64,000 nt of DNA. Origin: Alphaproteobacteria bacterium. Its GTDB lineage: Bacteria; Pseudomonadota; Alphaproteobacteria; Rhodospirillales; Rhodospirillaceae. Within the stretch, counting starts at the first letter, position 1; the number at the start of each line of letters is the position of its first letter. The translations under genes and the position numbers were made by a program. Location of the stretch: contig JAURPI010000005.1 of NCBI GenBank assembly GCA_030835385.1, positions 62,001 to 126,000 of the forward strand, written 5' to 3'. The notes under the pieces were generated by a model. That model saw only the letters and a list, made by a program, of their open reading frames with translations, searched no databases and was not told where the DNA came from. This document shows, in pieces, positions 1 through 8,933 of the stretch.

Positions 1-1
1 G

Positions 2-1201
2 ACTGCCCAATCAGTCGTCGCAGCTATTGAATTTCTGACCAGTGATGATGCCAAAGCTGAGACGGTGGCACGCATGCTCCGTTTCATCAATAGTGCGAGA
101 GCGATAGATACCTTTACTGTTGAAATTACGACCAATCGACCGACCCCTCTACTCCCGCGATTTCTACCTCAGCTGTATGTAGTCGAGCCTGATCATTTCT
201 CTTCGTTAGGGCTGGAAGCATTCGCACAGGATCCAATCGCGACAGGTCCCTTTATTGTTGAGGACATTCGACCAGAGCGCATGACACTTCGCGCCTTCAA
301 GACAGGTTGGCGCCCTCCAAATGTTGAGCGTATGGAGTTGCTCTCTTTACCTGACATGTCGACGCGCACGATGTCTATTGGCGCTGGCACACTCGATGTA
401 GCGGTTGGAATCGGACCCGACGAAGTCAATGCCATCGTCGCCGATGGCGGCAATAAATTCTCTTGGCATGACGCTGCTAATTGGGCCTACCATTTCATCG
501 ACGATGTCCACCCAGCCTTGGCCGATATTCGTGTGCGGGAAGCCTTGAACCTTGCCGTCGACCGGCAGGCCATCATTGATGCCCTATTGGATGGAGCCAC
601 CTCAGCTGCAACTCAACCTGCGCCAGAATTGGTGTATGGGTTTAATCCAGATTTACCGCCTATTCCCTACGATCCAGATCGCGCTCGCGCACTTATAGCA
701 GAGGCCGGGTATCCCGATGGATTCAAAATGGTGATCGAAGCTACAGCTGGATCGAGCGCAAATGACAGCGCCGTCAACCTGACTGTTGCCCAATATCTGG
801 CAGCAATCGGAGTAGAGATGGAAATCCGCACCGTTAATGTCAACCAAATCATACGCAATGTCGTCGAAGGCACTTGGGACGTTGATGCTTTCGGTTTGCA
901 TTACAACTTCGAGCCGTCCGTCGAAGCCCTTCGTGCGTTGGATACCAATTCATGTTTATGGCGCTACCCCTGGTACTGCCGCGAAGAGGTCATGCCCCTT
1001 ATCGCCCAGGCAGAACAAGAACTCGACCCGGAGAAAAATTTGAAATTGCGCCAAGACGTAATGGCGTACTACCGCAATGACTGGGCCTCCTTATTTATGT
1101 ACCAAGCGCCACGATTTGCCGGCAGTATTGCCGGTGTGGACGGTGTCGAAGTGGTCAACAACTTCATTTTGTACGATAGAATTACGCTCGATCGCCGCTA
1201 G
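2..1201 (+). CDS. ABC transporter substrate-binding protein, family 5 (5' truncated by window edge)
   Basis: Periplasmic solute-binding protein of the peptide/nickel/opine class (SBP_bac_5). The reading frame is open to the first bases of the window, so the true start lies outside; about 400 residues are visible of a family that usually has 500-550. Typical family features are the segment around 530-600 (RVREALNLAVDRQAI), a following PYDPDRARALIAEAGYP block, and a closing tryptophan-rich lobe (LWRYPWYCREEV). The N-terminal signal peptide is not in view. Neither permease nor ATPase genes follow; the next gene is convergent and overlaps the stop by 4 bases, so the partner transporter genes should lie upstream. 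The substrate cannot be read from the sequence. Confidence 0.85.
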   Translation, partial: TAQSVVAAIEFLTSDDAKAETVARMLRFINSARAIDTFTVEITTNRPTPLLPRFLPQLYVVEPDHFSSLGLEAFAQDPIATGPFIVEDIRPERMTLRAFKTGWRPPNVERMELLSLPDMSTRTMSIGAGTLDVAVGIGPDEVNAIVADGGNKFSWHDAANWAYHFIDDVHPALADIRVREALNLAVDRQAIIDALLDGATSAATQPAPELVYGFNPDLPPIPYDPDRARALIAEAGYPDGFKMVIEATAGSSANDSAVNLTVAQYLAAIGVEMEIRTVNVNQIIRNVVEGTWDVDAFGLHYNFEPSVEALRALDTNSCLWRYPWYCREEVMPLIAQAEQELDPEKNLKLRQDVMAYYRNDWASLFMYQAPRFAGSIAGVDGVEVVNNFILYDRITLDRR

Positions 1202-2298
1202 GCCTGCCGTTTTTTCCACCAAAGCCACGCCCCCGTGACAAACAAAAACGGCATGATCAGCCCCGAAAGCAAAACTAGAAAACGCCCAAAGTTGCCGATG
1301 ATTTCGCCAGAATGAATGGCAAAAGCCCAGTCTTCGGCAAGTGGAATTCCCTCAAGGTCTTCCCAATCCCGAACAAACAGAACACGTCCGGAATGTCGCT
1401 CAAAGAAAACGCGATTGAGGGCCCGCACATTTGGGCTATCTGTGTCCAGAAAAGTGACAACGCAAACAGATCGCGCGAGGCGGATGTAACTTAAATCGCG
1501 AATGGGATCATTGGGAAAACTTGCCCGCGCTGTTTCTATAATCGTGTCTATTGGTACCGGGTTACCAGAGGTGTCCGAGCTCGCTCCTGCTGCTGCAAAC
1601 GCGCCAAAACCGCCAGAAGAGTTTGACCCGAATTCCGGGACCGTCAGCAGACCAAAAATCATCTTTCCTGACAAGGCGACCACAAAAAGCAGCACAAAAG
1701 AATACGCGCCTGAAACACGATGCAGGCCAAACAGAAATCGCTGCAATGGGCGTCGCTTAATGGTTAGCGATTGCTTCAACGTCTCGCGTCTGGGCCACCA
1801 CAGGTAAATACCTGACAACGCCATCAACAGCATAAGAAGACTGCCCAGATGCACTGCATTGATGCCGGGCGTTCCCATAGAAATTTGCTCGTGCAAACGA
1901 AACATCAGTTCAAACGGATACTGATATTTACTGCCCCATCCGGTGATCTCCCCCGTATAGGGGTTCATGCTTACATACATGTTTGGCGCTGGGGCATTGT
2001 CCCACACACGAATGAAGTACGCCTGATCTGGAGCGAGCGGATAAACCACACTCAAAACATTATGCGGAATATGAGAGAACTTTTCGCTAAAGGAGTCCAA
2101 CACCTCGGAGATGGGAATTGTCGCCTTCTCTTGAGGTTCTACAATCATTTCATCAGCATGAAGCCAATGGTTTCCCGCATGGCGATAGGCGACGAGGGAC
2201 CCGGTAACACTTTGGAAGACCAAGAAAAGTCCGACGATCAGTCCACACCAGAGATGTACTTGAAATAGGACTTTCTTGAGCACTTTCTCTCCCCTCAC
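1198..2298 (-). CDS. PepSY-associated transmembrane protein
   Basis: Inner-membrane protein of the PepSY_TM family, 366 residues. One N-terminal membrane helix (about residues 12-36, VHLWCGLIVGLFLVFQ) is followed by a periplasmic PepSY-like region. Near residues 130-175 there is a histidine-bearing segment (LMFRLHEQI) and a helix ending LSGIYLWWPRR, then two more helices near 190-215 and at the C-terminus (FVTGAWLWW). The paired His and WW motifs are typical of family members thought to handle electrons or haem in ferric-siderophore reduction. That role is known for relatives and only inferred here. It is convergent with the binding protein gene, and no siderophore genes adjoin it. Confidence 0.85.
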   Translation of the reverse strand: MRGEKVLKKVLFQVHLWCGLIVGLFLVFQSVTGSLVAYRHAGNHWLHADEMIVEPQEKATIPISEVLDSFSEKFSHIPHNVLSVVYPLAPDQAYFIRVWDNAPAPNMYVSMNPYTGEITGWGSKYQYPFELMFRLHEQISMGTPGINAVHLGSLLMLLMALSGIYLWWPRRETLKQSLTIKRRPLQRFLFGLHRVSGAYSFVLLFVVALSGKMIFGLLTVPEFGSNSSGGFGAFAAAGASSDTSGNPVPIDTIIETARASFPNDPIRDLSYIRLARSVCVVTFLDTDSPNVRALNRVFFERHSGRVLFVRDWEDLEGIPLAEDWAFAIHSGEIIGNFGRFLVLLSGLIMPFLFVTGAWLWWKKRQA

Positions 2299-2376
2299 GC
2301 ACTATGCTGTCATTGCCGCCCGGTACTCGGCAATCCATTATAGGGACAGCAAACATAGAACTGACAAGAGGCTGTC

Positions 2377-3294
2377 GTGTCCCTTACTCGCCGCGCGCTA
2401 TTGGCTTCAACATTATCAACAGTGGCTCTGCCCTCTCTATCTGCCAATGCCAAGGTATTAATTCGCCGCACCTATGTTTACGGTCCTTTCGGACAAATCC
2501 ATGTCCGGGTTGCCCACCCCGAGACAGGACCAGGTTCAAAAACGCCTCTCGCCTGCTTCCATCATTCACCTGGGTCTGGACGCCTTTTTGACCCATGGTT
2601 GCCTTATCTCGCTAAAGACAGGCTTGTCATGGCGTTTGATACGCCAGGATATGGCAATTCCGCACATCCCAATGAACAGCCGCAAATTTCTGATTATGCG
2701 CGGGCATTGGCTGTTGCTATTGAGGAGTTGGTTCCGGGGAAGCGCGTCAATCTTTTTGGGCAACTCACGGGTTCATTGATAGCTGTCGAAATGGCTGCGA
2801 CCCGCAAAGATTTGGTCCGCCAAGTGGTTCTATCGCGCTCACCCGTATTCACTGAGGAAACAAGAGCAAGCGGTGTCGCTGAAATGCTCAAAAGACACGC
2901 TGAGCGTAAAGAAGATAAGACCGCCCGATATTTGGTTGAACGACTGGAACGTGGACTCGGAAATTTGGCAGATGATGATCCGCCGGAGAGATACATAGGC
3001 GCTTTTATAGATAGCGTGCTTCCTGGACATAACTGGGTATACGGGGAAGTAGCTGCTTTCTCTTATCGCGCTGATCTCAACATGCCAAGTAATAGCCAAC
3101 CGGTGCTATTCATCACATGGTTTGAAGACGACGCCAAAGACGGGGAATTCGGACGGATTAGTGAATGGACCCGGGGTGCTGAAATTATCCCCAACGCCAC
3201 ACCACTGAATCTAACCGGTCTCGGCAATTGGCCGTGGCAAGAAAACCCGGAAATTATTTCGAATTATGTGCATTCGTTCTTGGATGTCACTTAA
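2377..3294 (+). CDS. Tat-exported alpha/beta-hydrolase fold protein lacking catalytic residues
   Basis: 305 residues, GTG start preceded by an AAGAGG ribosome site. The N-terminus carries a twin-arginine signal (SLTRRALL, then a hydrophobic stretch ending SANA). The alpha/beta-hydrolase fold is clear: the oxyanion loop HHSPGSG (about 62-68), DTPGYGNS (88-95), and the usual C-terminal WPWQENPE. The nucleophile elbow reads G-Q-L-T-G (128-132), so the position normally held by Ser is Leu130. The usual catalytic His position reads Asn284 (GLGNWPW). It is therefore probably not an ordinary serine hydrolase and may be a binding protein or use different chemistry. The next gene starts 19 bases downstream on the same strand, suggesting one operon. 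Confidence 0.8.
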   Translation: MSLTRRALLASTLSTVALPSLSANAKVLIRRTYVYGPFGQIHVRVAHPETGPGSKTPLACFHHSPGSGRLFDPWLPYLAKDRLVMAFDTPGYGNSAHPNEQPQISDYARALAVAIEELVPGKRVNLFGQLTGSLIAVEMAATRKDLVRQVVLSRSPVFTEETRASGVAEMLKRHAERKEDKTARYLVERLERGLGNLADDDPPERYIGAFIDSVLPGHNWVYGEVAAFSYRADLNMPSNSQPVLFITWFEDDAKDGEFGRISEWTRGAEIIPNATPLNLTGLGNWPWQENPEIISNYVHSFLDVT

Positions 3295-3313
3295 CAATCA
3301 ACGGAGTTGGGTT

Positions 3314-4414
3314 ATGGACAAGATTCGACGTCGCAACGCATTGAAAGTAAGTATTGCCGGTGCCGCAGCAACCACGATTACTGACCCACAGCTCGCGCTG
3401 GCAAAAGAGGCCAACCCGATTCCCGCTCCAGACCAGGAAATGACACTCAAAGGCGAAACTTTCGCGCCGAATTCCGACTCTAACCCACTTGAGGCAAAGA
3501 TCATTACGTTCACCACGGTATCTTCAGATGTTGATGCTAGTGTCACATTTTATCGAGATGTCATTGGCATGACTGTGCAGAGTGATTCTTTGCTGTCACC
3601 TGCTGTGAGTTCTGCGCCTGGTATGGGGCGAAACGATCGGCGTCATGTCCTGCTCACGATGCCTGAATCGCAGCGAAGCGCCGCCGTGCGTATTCTTGAA
3701 GCGCCACCTGGAGCGTCTGAAATACGACCCCGCCCAACATCTGGACCCAACGATCCAGGTCTTTTGGTTATGGAAGGAAGCACCCGCGACCCAGCTGAAT
3801 CGTACCATGCACTAGCCAGCGCTGGGACGCCGATGATCTCTCCTCCGCGTTACTATTATTTCCGGAACACCATGTGGGGTCGCGATGTCGACGTCATGAG
3901 TTACGCCCCATTCGGACCTGGTGGTGAGCAAATGTTTATCACCGCTAACATTCGCGGAGACCGGCCGCCTCCCCGCTCGCCTTTTGTCCACAGCGGTTTC
4001 TCCAATGCTGCCATTACCAGCCTGGACCAGCGGCCGGTGAATGAATTTTTAGAGAAAGCCCTTGGCCTAAAGCGTACATCCCAAATGGAATGTTACCAAA
4101 AGAATACGGATGAACTCATTGGCGCTCCTGAAGGTAGCTACTTCCTTTGGGGTAATGTTGGAATCGGAGTGTCCATTGAAGTGTGGGAAGTCAAAGCAGA
4201 ATCAGGAACGGTTTATCCCTGCTCTCTCGATAAAACCGGACTAGCGATGCTGACGATCCGCGTGAATGACTTAGACAAGTGTCGTTCAATGTGCGCGGAT
4301 GCTGGAATAAATCCCGTCGGCGAAGGCGCTCTACCCAATACGGAAAGCGAAAAACCTGAAGGTTTCACCATACGTGGTGCGGTCGGTGAACTTTTCGAGA
4401 TTGTGCAGGCGTAA
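3314..4414 (+). CDS. Tat-exported two-domain VOC (glyoxalase-fold) protein
   Basis: Start chosen at the ATG preceded by CGGAG; a longer frame begins upstream but lacks the Tat signal at its N-terminus. The 366-residue product opens with a twin-arginine type leader (KIRRRNALKVS, then an alanine-rich stretch). Two vicinal-oxygen-chelate modules follow. The first has the typical DASVTFYRDVIGMTV helix-loop, and the second ends with a FEIVQ strand carrying the usual acidic residue. The metal-ligand His normally found on the first strand of module 1 is not evident. Function is unknown; relatives include dioxygenases, glyoxalases and resistance proteins. It lies between the exported hydrolase-like gene and a LysE exporter gene that starts at the next base. 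Confidence 0.8.
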   Translation: MDKIRRRNALKVSIAGAAATTITDPQLALAKEANPIPAPDQEMTLKGETFAPNSDSNPLEAKIITFTTVSSDVDASVTFYRDVIGMTVQSDSLLSPAVSSAPGMGRNDRRHVLLTMPESQRSAAVRILEAPPGASEIRPRPTSGPNDPGLLVMEGSTRDPAESYHALASAGTPMISPPRYYYFRNTMWGRDVDVMSYAPFGPGGEQMFITANIRGDRPPPRSPFVHSGFSNAAITSLDQRPVNEFLEKALGLKRTSQMECYQKNTDELIGAPEGSYFLWGNVGIGVSIEVWEVKAESGTVYPCSLDKTGLAMLTIRVNDLDKCRSMCADAGINPVGEGALPNTESEKPEGFTIRGAVGELFEIVQA

Positions 4415-5032
4415 TTGGAACAGGGACTCACGTCTTACCTGGCTTACGCAATCTTCGTTGTGATTTCGATCACGACGCCCGGGCCCAACAACATCATGAC
4501 TCTGCATTCGGGTGCACGCTATGGTATACCCCGTACGATTCCAATGATCCTTGGCATACAATTCGGCTTTGCCGTGATGATGACCGTCATCGCACTCGGA
4601 TCGACAGTGATTCTCACCCAGATCGAGAATGCCGCAAACGTACTACGAGTTTTGTGCTTCGCCTATTTACTCTACTTGGCTTGGCGCATAGGCACGGCCT
4701 CTGCCCCAACACTCAACGAAACTGAACATGGTGACGGGCGTCCGATCGGAATGCTTGAGGCCGCGCTGTTCCAATGGGTCAATCCCAAAGCCTGGGCGGT
4801 CGCTGTCGCGGCTGTGGGTACATACAGCTTTCTATTTGCAGATACAGTCAGCACTATCCTCGGTTTTTCCGGAATATTCTTGCTGATCGGACTGCCAAGC
4901 AGTTTTCTCTGGGCCAGTGGTGGCAGATTAATCGCGGGAATTCTCACATCGCCTGAGCGATACCGAGTCTTCAGCATTACGGCGGCCATATTGATGGTCG
5001 CCGCCGTGATCCCACCACTCTTTTCAATCTAG
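4415..5032 (+). CDS. LysE/RhtB family amino-acid exporter
   Basis: Inner-membrane exporter of about 205 residues, the usual length for the LysE superfamily. The family signature TPGPNN appears at about residues 21-26 after the first helix, and about six hydrophobic segments follow. Translation seems to begin at the TTG immediately after the VOC gene's stop, so the two are likely co-translated. Relatives export lysine, homoserine, threonine or other small metabolites; the substrate here is unknown. The 3' end overlaps the convergent methyltransferase gene by 4 bases. Confidence 0.85.
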   Translation: MEQGLTSYLAYAIFVVISITTPGPNNIMTLHSGARYGIPRTIPMILGIQFGFAVMMTVIALGSTVILTQIENAANVLRVLCFAYLLYLAWRIGTASAPTLNETEHGDGRPIGMLEAALFQWVNPKAWAVAVAAVGTYSFLFADTVSTILGFSGIFLLIGLPSSFLWASGGRLIAGILTSPERYRVFSITAAILMVAAVIPPLFSI

Positions 5033-6222
5033 GCTTTCTTTGTGCCTGTCAGATTTTCAAAGAACTGACGCCCGCGCACCCGCTCATTCACATCAAACCC
5101 AACTTTTCGCATGGTGCCTTCGAGATCCAATTTGGCGTACTCCATAAACCAGACTTCACCGTTCCACCGATGATTAAACCAGTAGGTAAACTTCTGATAC
5201 GCCTGAGGTCCTGGACGTTGTCCTCGCGACCACAAATCAATCGGGAAGAAAGTTCCACCCGGCCTTAGGATCCGATGCACCTCGGCAACAACGTCTTTGG
5301 ACGCCTGTTCTGTTAATTCATGGAAGAACAGATGCGATACCACGATATCAAAATGTCCGTCAGGGAACTTTGAATCTTCAGCAAGGCGTTGAGCAAAGTT
5401 TACGTCTACGCCTAGGTCTGCTGCCCTCATGTGCGCGTACCGCACCATTGGTCCACCGACATCAATTCCCCATACTTCTGCATATGGAAAACGTTCTTTC
5501 AAAGCAACTGTGAGCTGACCAGACCCAGAACCCAGCTCGAGTACCCGCATAACTTTCCCATCTTCAGGTACTGAAACGTTGCTCGCATGCTCTAGATGTA
5601 GTTCATCTTGAAAGTTACGTCCGGCAAAGAACATGTTTGTGCCGTAGTGATAGATGTGACCCGCAAATGGATCCCCTACATAGCCACCTGGCTGAATATG
5701 AATCTCGTGCTTGGTGTAGTCAGGAATATCCATGTCCGGATTCAGCTCTAATGTTCCTGGACCTGTATTATCTGCCGCTTCCATTTCCTCCAAATAAACA
5801 TCTGCATGCTTATAGAAATGGTTCTGTAGTGACTTCCAAGTAATTTGCTGGCTGCCGATCCAAAGCCGTGTCCTAGTGCCGATCACTGGATCATTCTCCA
5901 GAAGTGACAACACGACTTCCATCGAATGATCGCCGTAAGGATTCAAACCAGCATCCTCTAGAACTTTCCGCGATCGCTTTAGCGCAAGTCCTTCAAACTC
6001 TGTATTCACTTTTGTACGGAAGCCAGTCAGAAAATCTTGTGTGCTTTCTAAATCGAGTGTCGCTAGCCGCTCTAGCCGACCATCTGTTCCTCGCAATTCA
6101 ACATCACCTCTAAAAGACGACGATGCTGTTTTTGCCTTGGCTGACTTACCAGTAAAGATAGGCGTTATCGCTGCCCCCGTGGTTGCAACAGCGCTGAATA
6201 GTGTTCGGCGATCTAGCATCAT
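5029..6222 (-). CDS. SAM-dependent methyltransferase with an N-terminal export-type signal
   Basis: 397 residues. The C-terminal half is a class I methyltransferase: motif I ELGSGSG (about 229-235), an acidic residue ending strand 2 (WGIDVG), FDIVVSHLFFHE near 300, and a RILRPGG post-motif. The N-terminus, MMLDRRTLFSAVATTGAAI, looks like a Tat signal (RR then a hydrophobic run and an alanine-rich stretch). An exported SAM enzyme is odd, since SAM is cytoplasmic. The leader might instead be a membrane anchor. About 150 residues between leader and enzyme domain are not recognised. The gene is convergent with the LysE gene. Confidence 0.8.
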   Translation of the reverse strand: MMLDRRTLFSAVATTGAAITPIFTGKSAKAKTASSSFRGDVELRGTDGRLERLATLDLESTQDFLTGFRTKVNTEFEGLALKRSRKVLEDAGLNPYGDHSMEVVLSLLENDPVIGTRTRLWIGSQQITWKSLQNHFYKHADVYLEEMEAADNTGPGTLELNPDMDIPDYTKHEIHIQPGGYVGDPFAGHIYHYGTNMFFAGRNFQDELHLEHASNVSVPEDGKVMRVLELGSGSGQLTVALKERFPYAEVWGIDVGGPMVRYAHMRAADLGVDVNFAQRLAEDSKFPDGHFDIVVSHLFFHELTEQASKDVVAEVHRILRPGGTFFPIDLWSRGQRPGPQAYQKFTYWFNHRWNGEVWFMEYAKLDLEGTMRKVGFDVNERVRGRQFFENLTGTKKA

Positions 6223-6366
6223 CAGACTCCTATCTGTGGATTAGCTTGAACCATCACCCTCCGGTAATGGTGCGCTTCTAGAACCCTTCGAGCAATCGGC
6301 AATACCGGCACGCTCATATTGTGAGGCCTCCCGCAGCCAATGACCACACTGGCGGTACACCAATAT

Positions 6367-6398
6367 AAAAAAACCCGGCAGTGAAAATCACCGCCGGG
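6367..6398 (-). terminator. Rho-independent terminator of the torF-glnK-amt operon
   Basis: On the minus strand an 11-bp hairpin (CCCGGCGGTGA / TCACTGCCGGG, one G-T pair, 3-base loop) is followed by seven T residues. It lies about 30 bases past the amt stop codon. Confidence 0.9.
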
Positions 6399-6426
6399 CC
6401 AAGTTTGGCTGTTCTTTATAGGCAAG

Positions 6427-7779
6427 CTAGATCTTCTGTGATCCGCGCCCGAACTCGGGATAGGCTTCTAGCCCCAGTTCGGCACGATCAAGACCTAAAT
6501 CCTCTTCTTCTTCTGACACGCGAAGACCAACAGTTACTTTAAGCGCAATCCAGAAAATTCCGCTGGCAACACAGACAAATACGCCAACGGCGAGAATTCC
6601 AATCGCTTGAGTGCCAAGATTACCTGAGCCGAAAATACCTACAGCTAGCGTACCCCAAATTCCGGCGACCAAATGCACGGGTATAGCGCCCACGACATCG
6701 TCAATTCTGAACTTATCCAGCAAGGGCACAGAAAAAACCGCCAGCGCCGCGCCAATTCCACCAACGATTATGGCAATGACATGATTCTGGACGTCTGGCC
6801 CCGCTGTTATCGCAACCAGACCAGCCAATGCCCCGTTTAAGCACATGGTGAGGTCTATTTTGCCGTACAACACCTGAGTCATGAGCATGGCCGTAACCAC
6901 TCCAGCAGCGGCAGCGAGATTGGTATTAACGTACACAATGGAGATCGTGGTGGCGTCGAGAGCGCTGCCTAAAGCCAATTGTGAACCGCCGTTAAAACCG
7001 AACCAACCGAACCACAGAACAAATGTTCCTAGAGTTGCGAGCGGCAAGTTGGCACCAGGAATTGGGCGAACACCAGCTTCTGTGAACCGACCTTTCCGTG
7101 GACCTAGAATAAGAGCGCCAACTAATGCAGCCCATCCACCACAGCTATGTACGAGCGTAGATCCAGCAAAATCAGAGAAGCCCATTTCATCGAGCCACCC
7201 CTCACCCCATGTCCAGGACGCCTGGATCGGATAGATAAGCCCACTAAGCACAACAACAAAAATCATAAACGGCCAGATTTTGATTCGCTCGGCCAACGTG
7301 CCTGACACTATCGACGCAGTCGTCGCTACAAATACCATCTGGAAAAACCAATCAGATGAAACCGAGTAGCCATTGTCCACGACAACTGCAACCTGTTCTG
7401 CAGTCATCTCTTCCGCGTTGATTAAATCTAACTCGGCGCCAGACGGGTTATAGAGAAAACTGAGCGTTCCCATATAACTGCCAACATCCGTGTACATTAC
7501 GTTGTACCCAACGATGTAAAACATCAGGCCAGCTATAGAGTAGAGAGCAATATTCTTAAGGCAAATGGCAGCTGTATTTTTAGTCCTCACCAAGCCGGAT
7601 TCCAGCATGGCGAAGCCAGCCGCCATCAACATGACCAGAAACCCGTGAACAAGAAACGAAAAAGTGTTCAGGACGTATGCGGTTTCGTCCGAGACGGCAG
7701 CAAGCGCTGGGGTGTTCATGAGGACCAGAGCGCCCCCCGCGCCCGCCACCGCCGTCGGTAACTTTTTAAACGTATTCAT
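6427..7779 (-). CDS. amt: Ammonium transporter Amt
   Basis: 450-residue inner-membrane ammonium channel. A signal-like N-terminus (ending TPALAA, about residue 28) precedes eleven predicted helices. The family motif AMLESGLVRTKN occurs at about 57-69, and the pore twin histidines are H211 (LVHSCGGW) and H369 (VHLVAGIWG). It brings in ammonium under nitrogen limitation and is gated by the PII protein GlnK, whose gene lies 32 bases upstream in the same direction. The operon is controlled from the sigma-54 promoter upstream of torF, and the terminator at 6367-6398 closes it. Confidence 0.97.
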   Translation of the reverse strand: MNTFKKLPTAVAGAGGALVLMNTPALAAVSDETAYVLNTFSFLVHGFLVMLMAAGFAMLESGLVRTKNTAAICLKNIALYSIAGLMFYIVGYNVMYTDVGSYMGTLSFLYNPSGAELDLINAEEMTAEQVAVVVDNGYSVSSDWFFQMVFVATTASIVSGTLAERIKIWPFMIFVVVLSGLIYPIQASWTWGEGWLDEMGFSDFAGSTLVHSCGGWAALVGALILGPRKGRFTEAGVRPIPGANLPLATLGTFVLWFGWFGFNGGSQLALGSALDATTISIVYVNTNLAAAAGVVTAMLMTQVLYGKIDLTMCLNGALAGLVAITAGPDVQNHVIAIIVGGIGAALAVFSVPLLDKFRIDDVVGAIPVHLVAGIWGTLAVGIFGSGNLGTQAIGILAVGVFVCVASGIFWIALKVTVGLRVSEEEEDLGLDRAELGLEAYPEFGRGSQKI

Positions 7780-7811
7780 GCGTAATAATTCCTTTGTCGA
7801 AGAACCAAGCG

Positions 7812-8150
7812 TTAGAGCGCACTCGTGCCGGCTTCACCGGTACGAATACGAAGCGCTTCCTCTACATTGAGAACGAAAACTTTGCCGTCACCGATACTGT
7901 CGGTTCTAGCGGTTGATGCGATAGCTTCTGTAATCGAATGAACCTGCTCGTCATCGGCAGCGATCTCGATTTTTATTTTAGGCAAATACGAAACTTCGTA
8001 TTCCGCACCTCTGTAAATTTCTTTGTGACCCATCTGGCGTCCAAAGCCCCGGACTTCAGTAACAGTCAGGCCTTGAATACCAAGTTCCACAAGGGCTTCT
8101 CGCACGTCGTCGAGCTTTCCAGGTTTGATAATCGCTACGATAAATTTCAT
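7812..8150 (-). CDS. glnK: Nitrogen regulatory protein PII (GlnK)
   Basis: 112 residues, the exact usual length of PII proteins. The T-loop is intact (GFGRQMGHKEIYRGAEY) and places the uridylylated tyrosine at position 51. The ATP/2-oxoglutarate-binding B-loop (TARTDSIGDGKVF) is also present. GlnK senses 2-oxoglutarate and glutamine status and blocks the adjacent Amt channel when nitrogen is plentiful. The linkage to amt and the sigma-54 promoter support GlnK rather than housekeeping GlnB. Confidence 0.97.
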   Translation of the reverse strand: MKFIVAIIKPGKLDDVREALVELGIQGLTVTEVRGFGRQMGHKEIYRGAEYEVSYLPKIKIEIAADDEQVHSITEAIASTARTDSIGDGKVFVLNVEEALRIRTGEAGTSAL

Positions 8151-8162
8151 CTTAGCCCACCC

Positions 8163-8870
8163 TTAGAAACTGCGTGAGACAGAGAACACCACACGGCTGT
8201 CACAGATGTTCTGGCAATTTGAAATATCCGTGTCGATGTAGCGAAGATCTGCGTCGAACCATTCGAGGGAAGCTGTAAGACCGACATTCCAGTCGAGATA
8301 GTCTTCTCCAAAAGATGGATCGACGTCGGAATAATTCAGGTTGGCGTCAACGCTAAACATGTCGCCAAGCGGTAAACTGATTCCACTTTGGAAATAGAGA
8401 CCGTCATCCGTGCCGCCGAAGTTATCTGGGGTATAGGCGAGACCGAAAGATACTGCTGCAGGACCAAAGTCGTAACCGAGCGAGCCGTAGACTTCCCAAA
8501 AGTCATAGCTCAACGCACTGGCCGCACCCGGATACCAGTAGTAGAGAAAGCCAACATCGTAGGAGAAGCCGTTAATCTCACCGGCATAGCCGCCGTAGAT
8601 ATCAAGTTCGACACTGGCTTCATCACCATCACCGAAGTTGACGTTGGAGCCCCATGTCCCAAGGTAAAACCCTGCGCCGGAGTCCCAGTCCAAGCCGCCT
8701 TGGATCGCCGGGTCTTCATTGGCTTGGGTAACCCCCCGAAAGACATAGTCGGATGTAAGTGTAACGTTGCCGGAAAAATCACCGGGCAAATCTTGGGAAG
8801 AAACCGGAGCGGCTACCACCCCTAAGCCGGTACATAGAGCAACGGCAGTCATCAATTGTCTCGTCTTCAT
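8163..8870 (-). CDS. TorF-family putative outer-membrane porin, nitrogen-operon member
   Basis: 235 residues with a cleavable signal peptide (about 1-25, ending VSSQ) and a mature protein of alternating beta strands ending in an aromatic residue (VFSVSRSF), as expected for an outer-membrane barrel. The block NVTLTSDYVFRGVTQ just after the signal is the hallmark of the TorF / Gcw_chp family. These genes often sit next to glnK-amt, as here, and probably help small nitrogen compounds cross the outer membrane, though that role is inferred. It is the first gene of the operon, and the stop is 12 bases before glnK. Confidence 0.88.
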   Translation of the reverse strand: MKTRQLMTAVALCTGLGVVAAPVSSQDLPGDFSGNVTLTSDYVFRGVTQANEDPAIQGGLDWDSGAGFYLGTWGSNVNFGDGDEASVELDIYGGYAGEINGFSYDVGFLYYWYPGAASALSYDFWEVYGSLGYDFGPAAVSFGLAYTPDNFGGTDDGLYFQSGISLPLGDMFSVDANLNYSDVDPSFGEDYLDWNVGLTASLEWFDADLRYIDTDISNCQNICDSRVVFSVSRSF

Positions 8871-8933
8871 GGCGCAATCCCTTAAAACTTGGAACGTAAA
8901 AACAGGTTCTGCGCTCTGGTCCGACTAGTTTAC

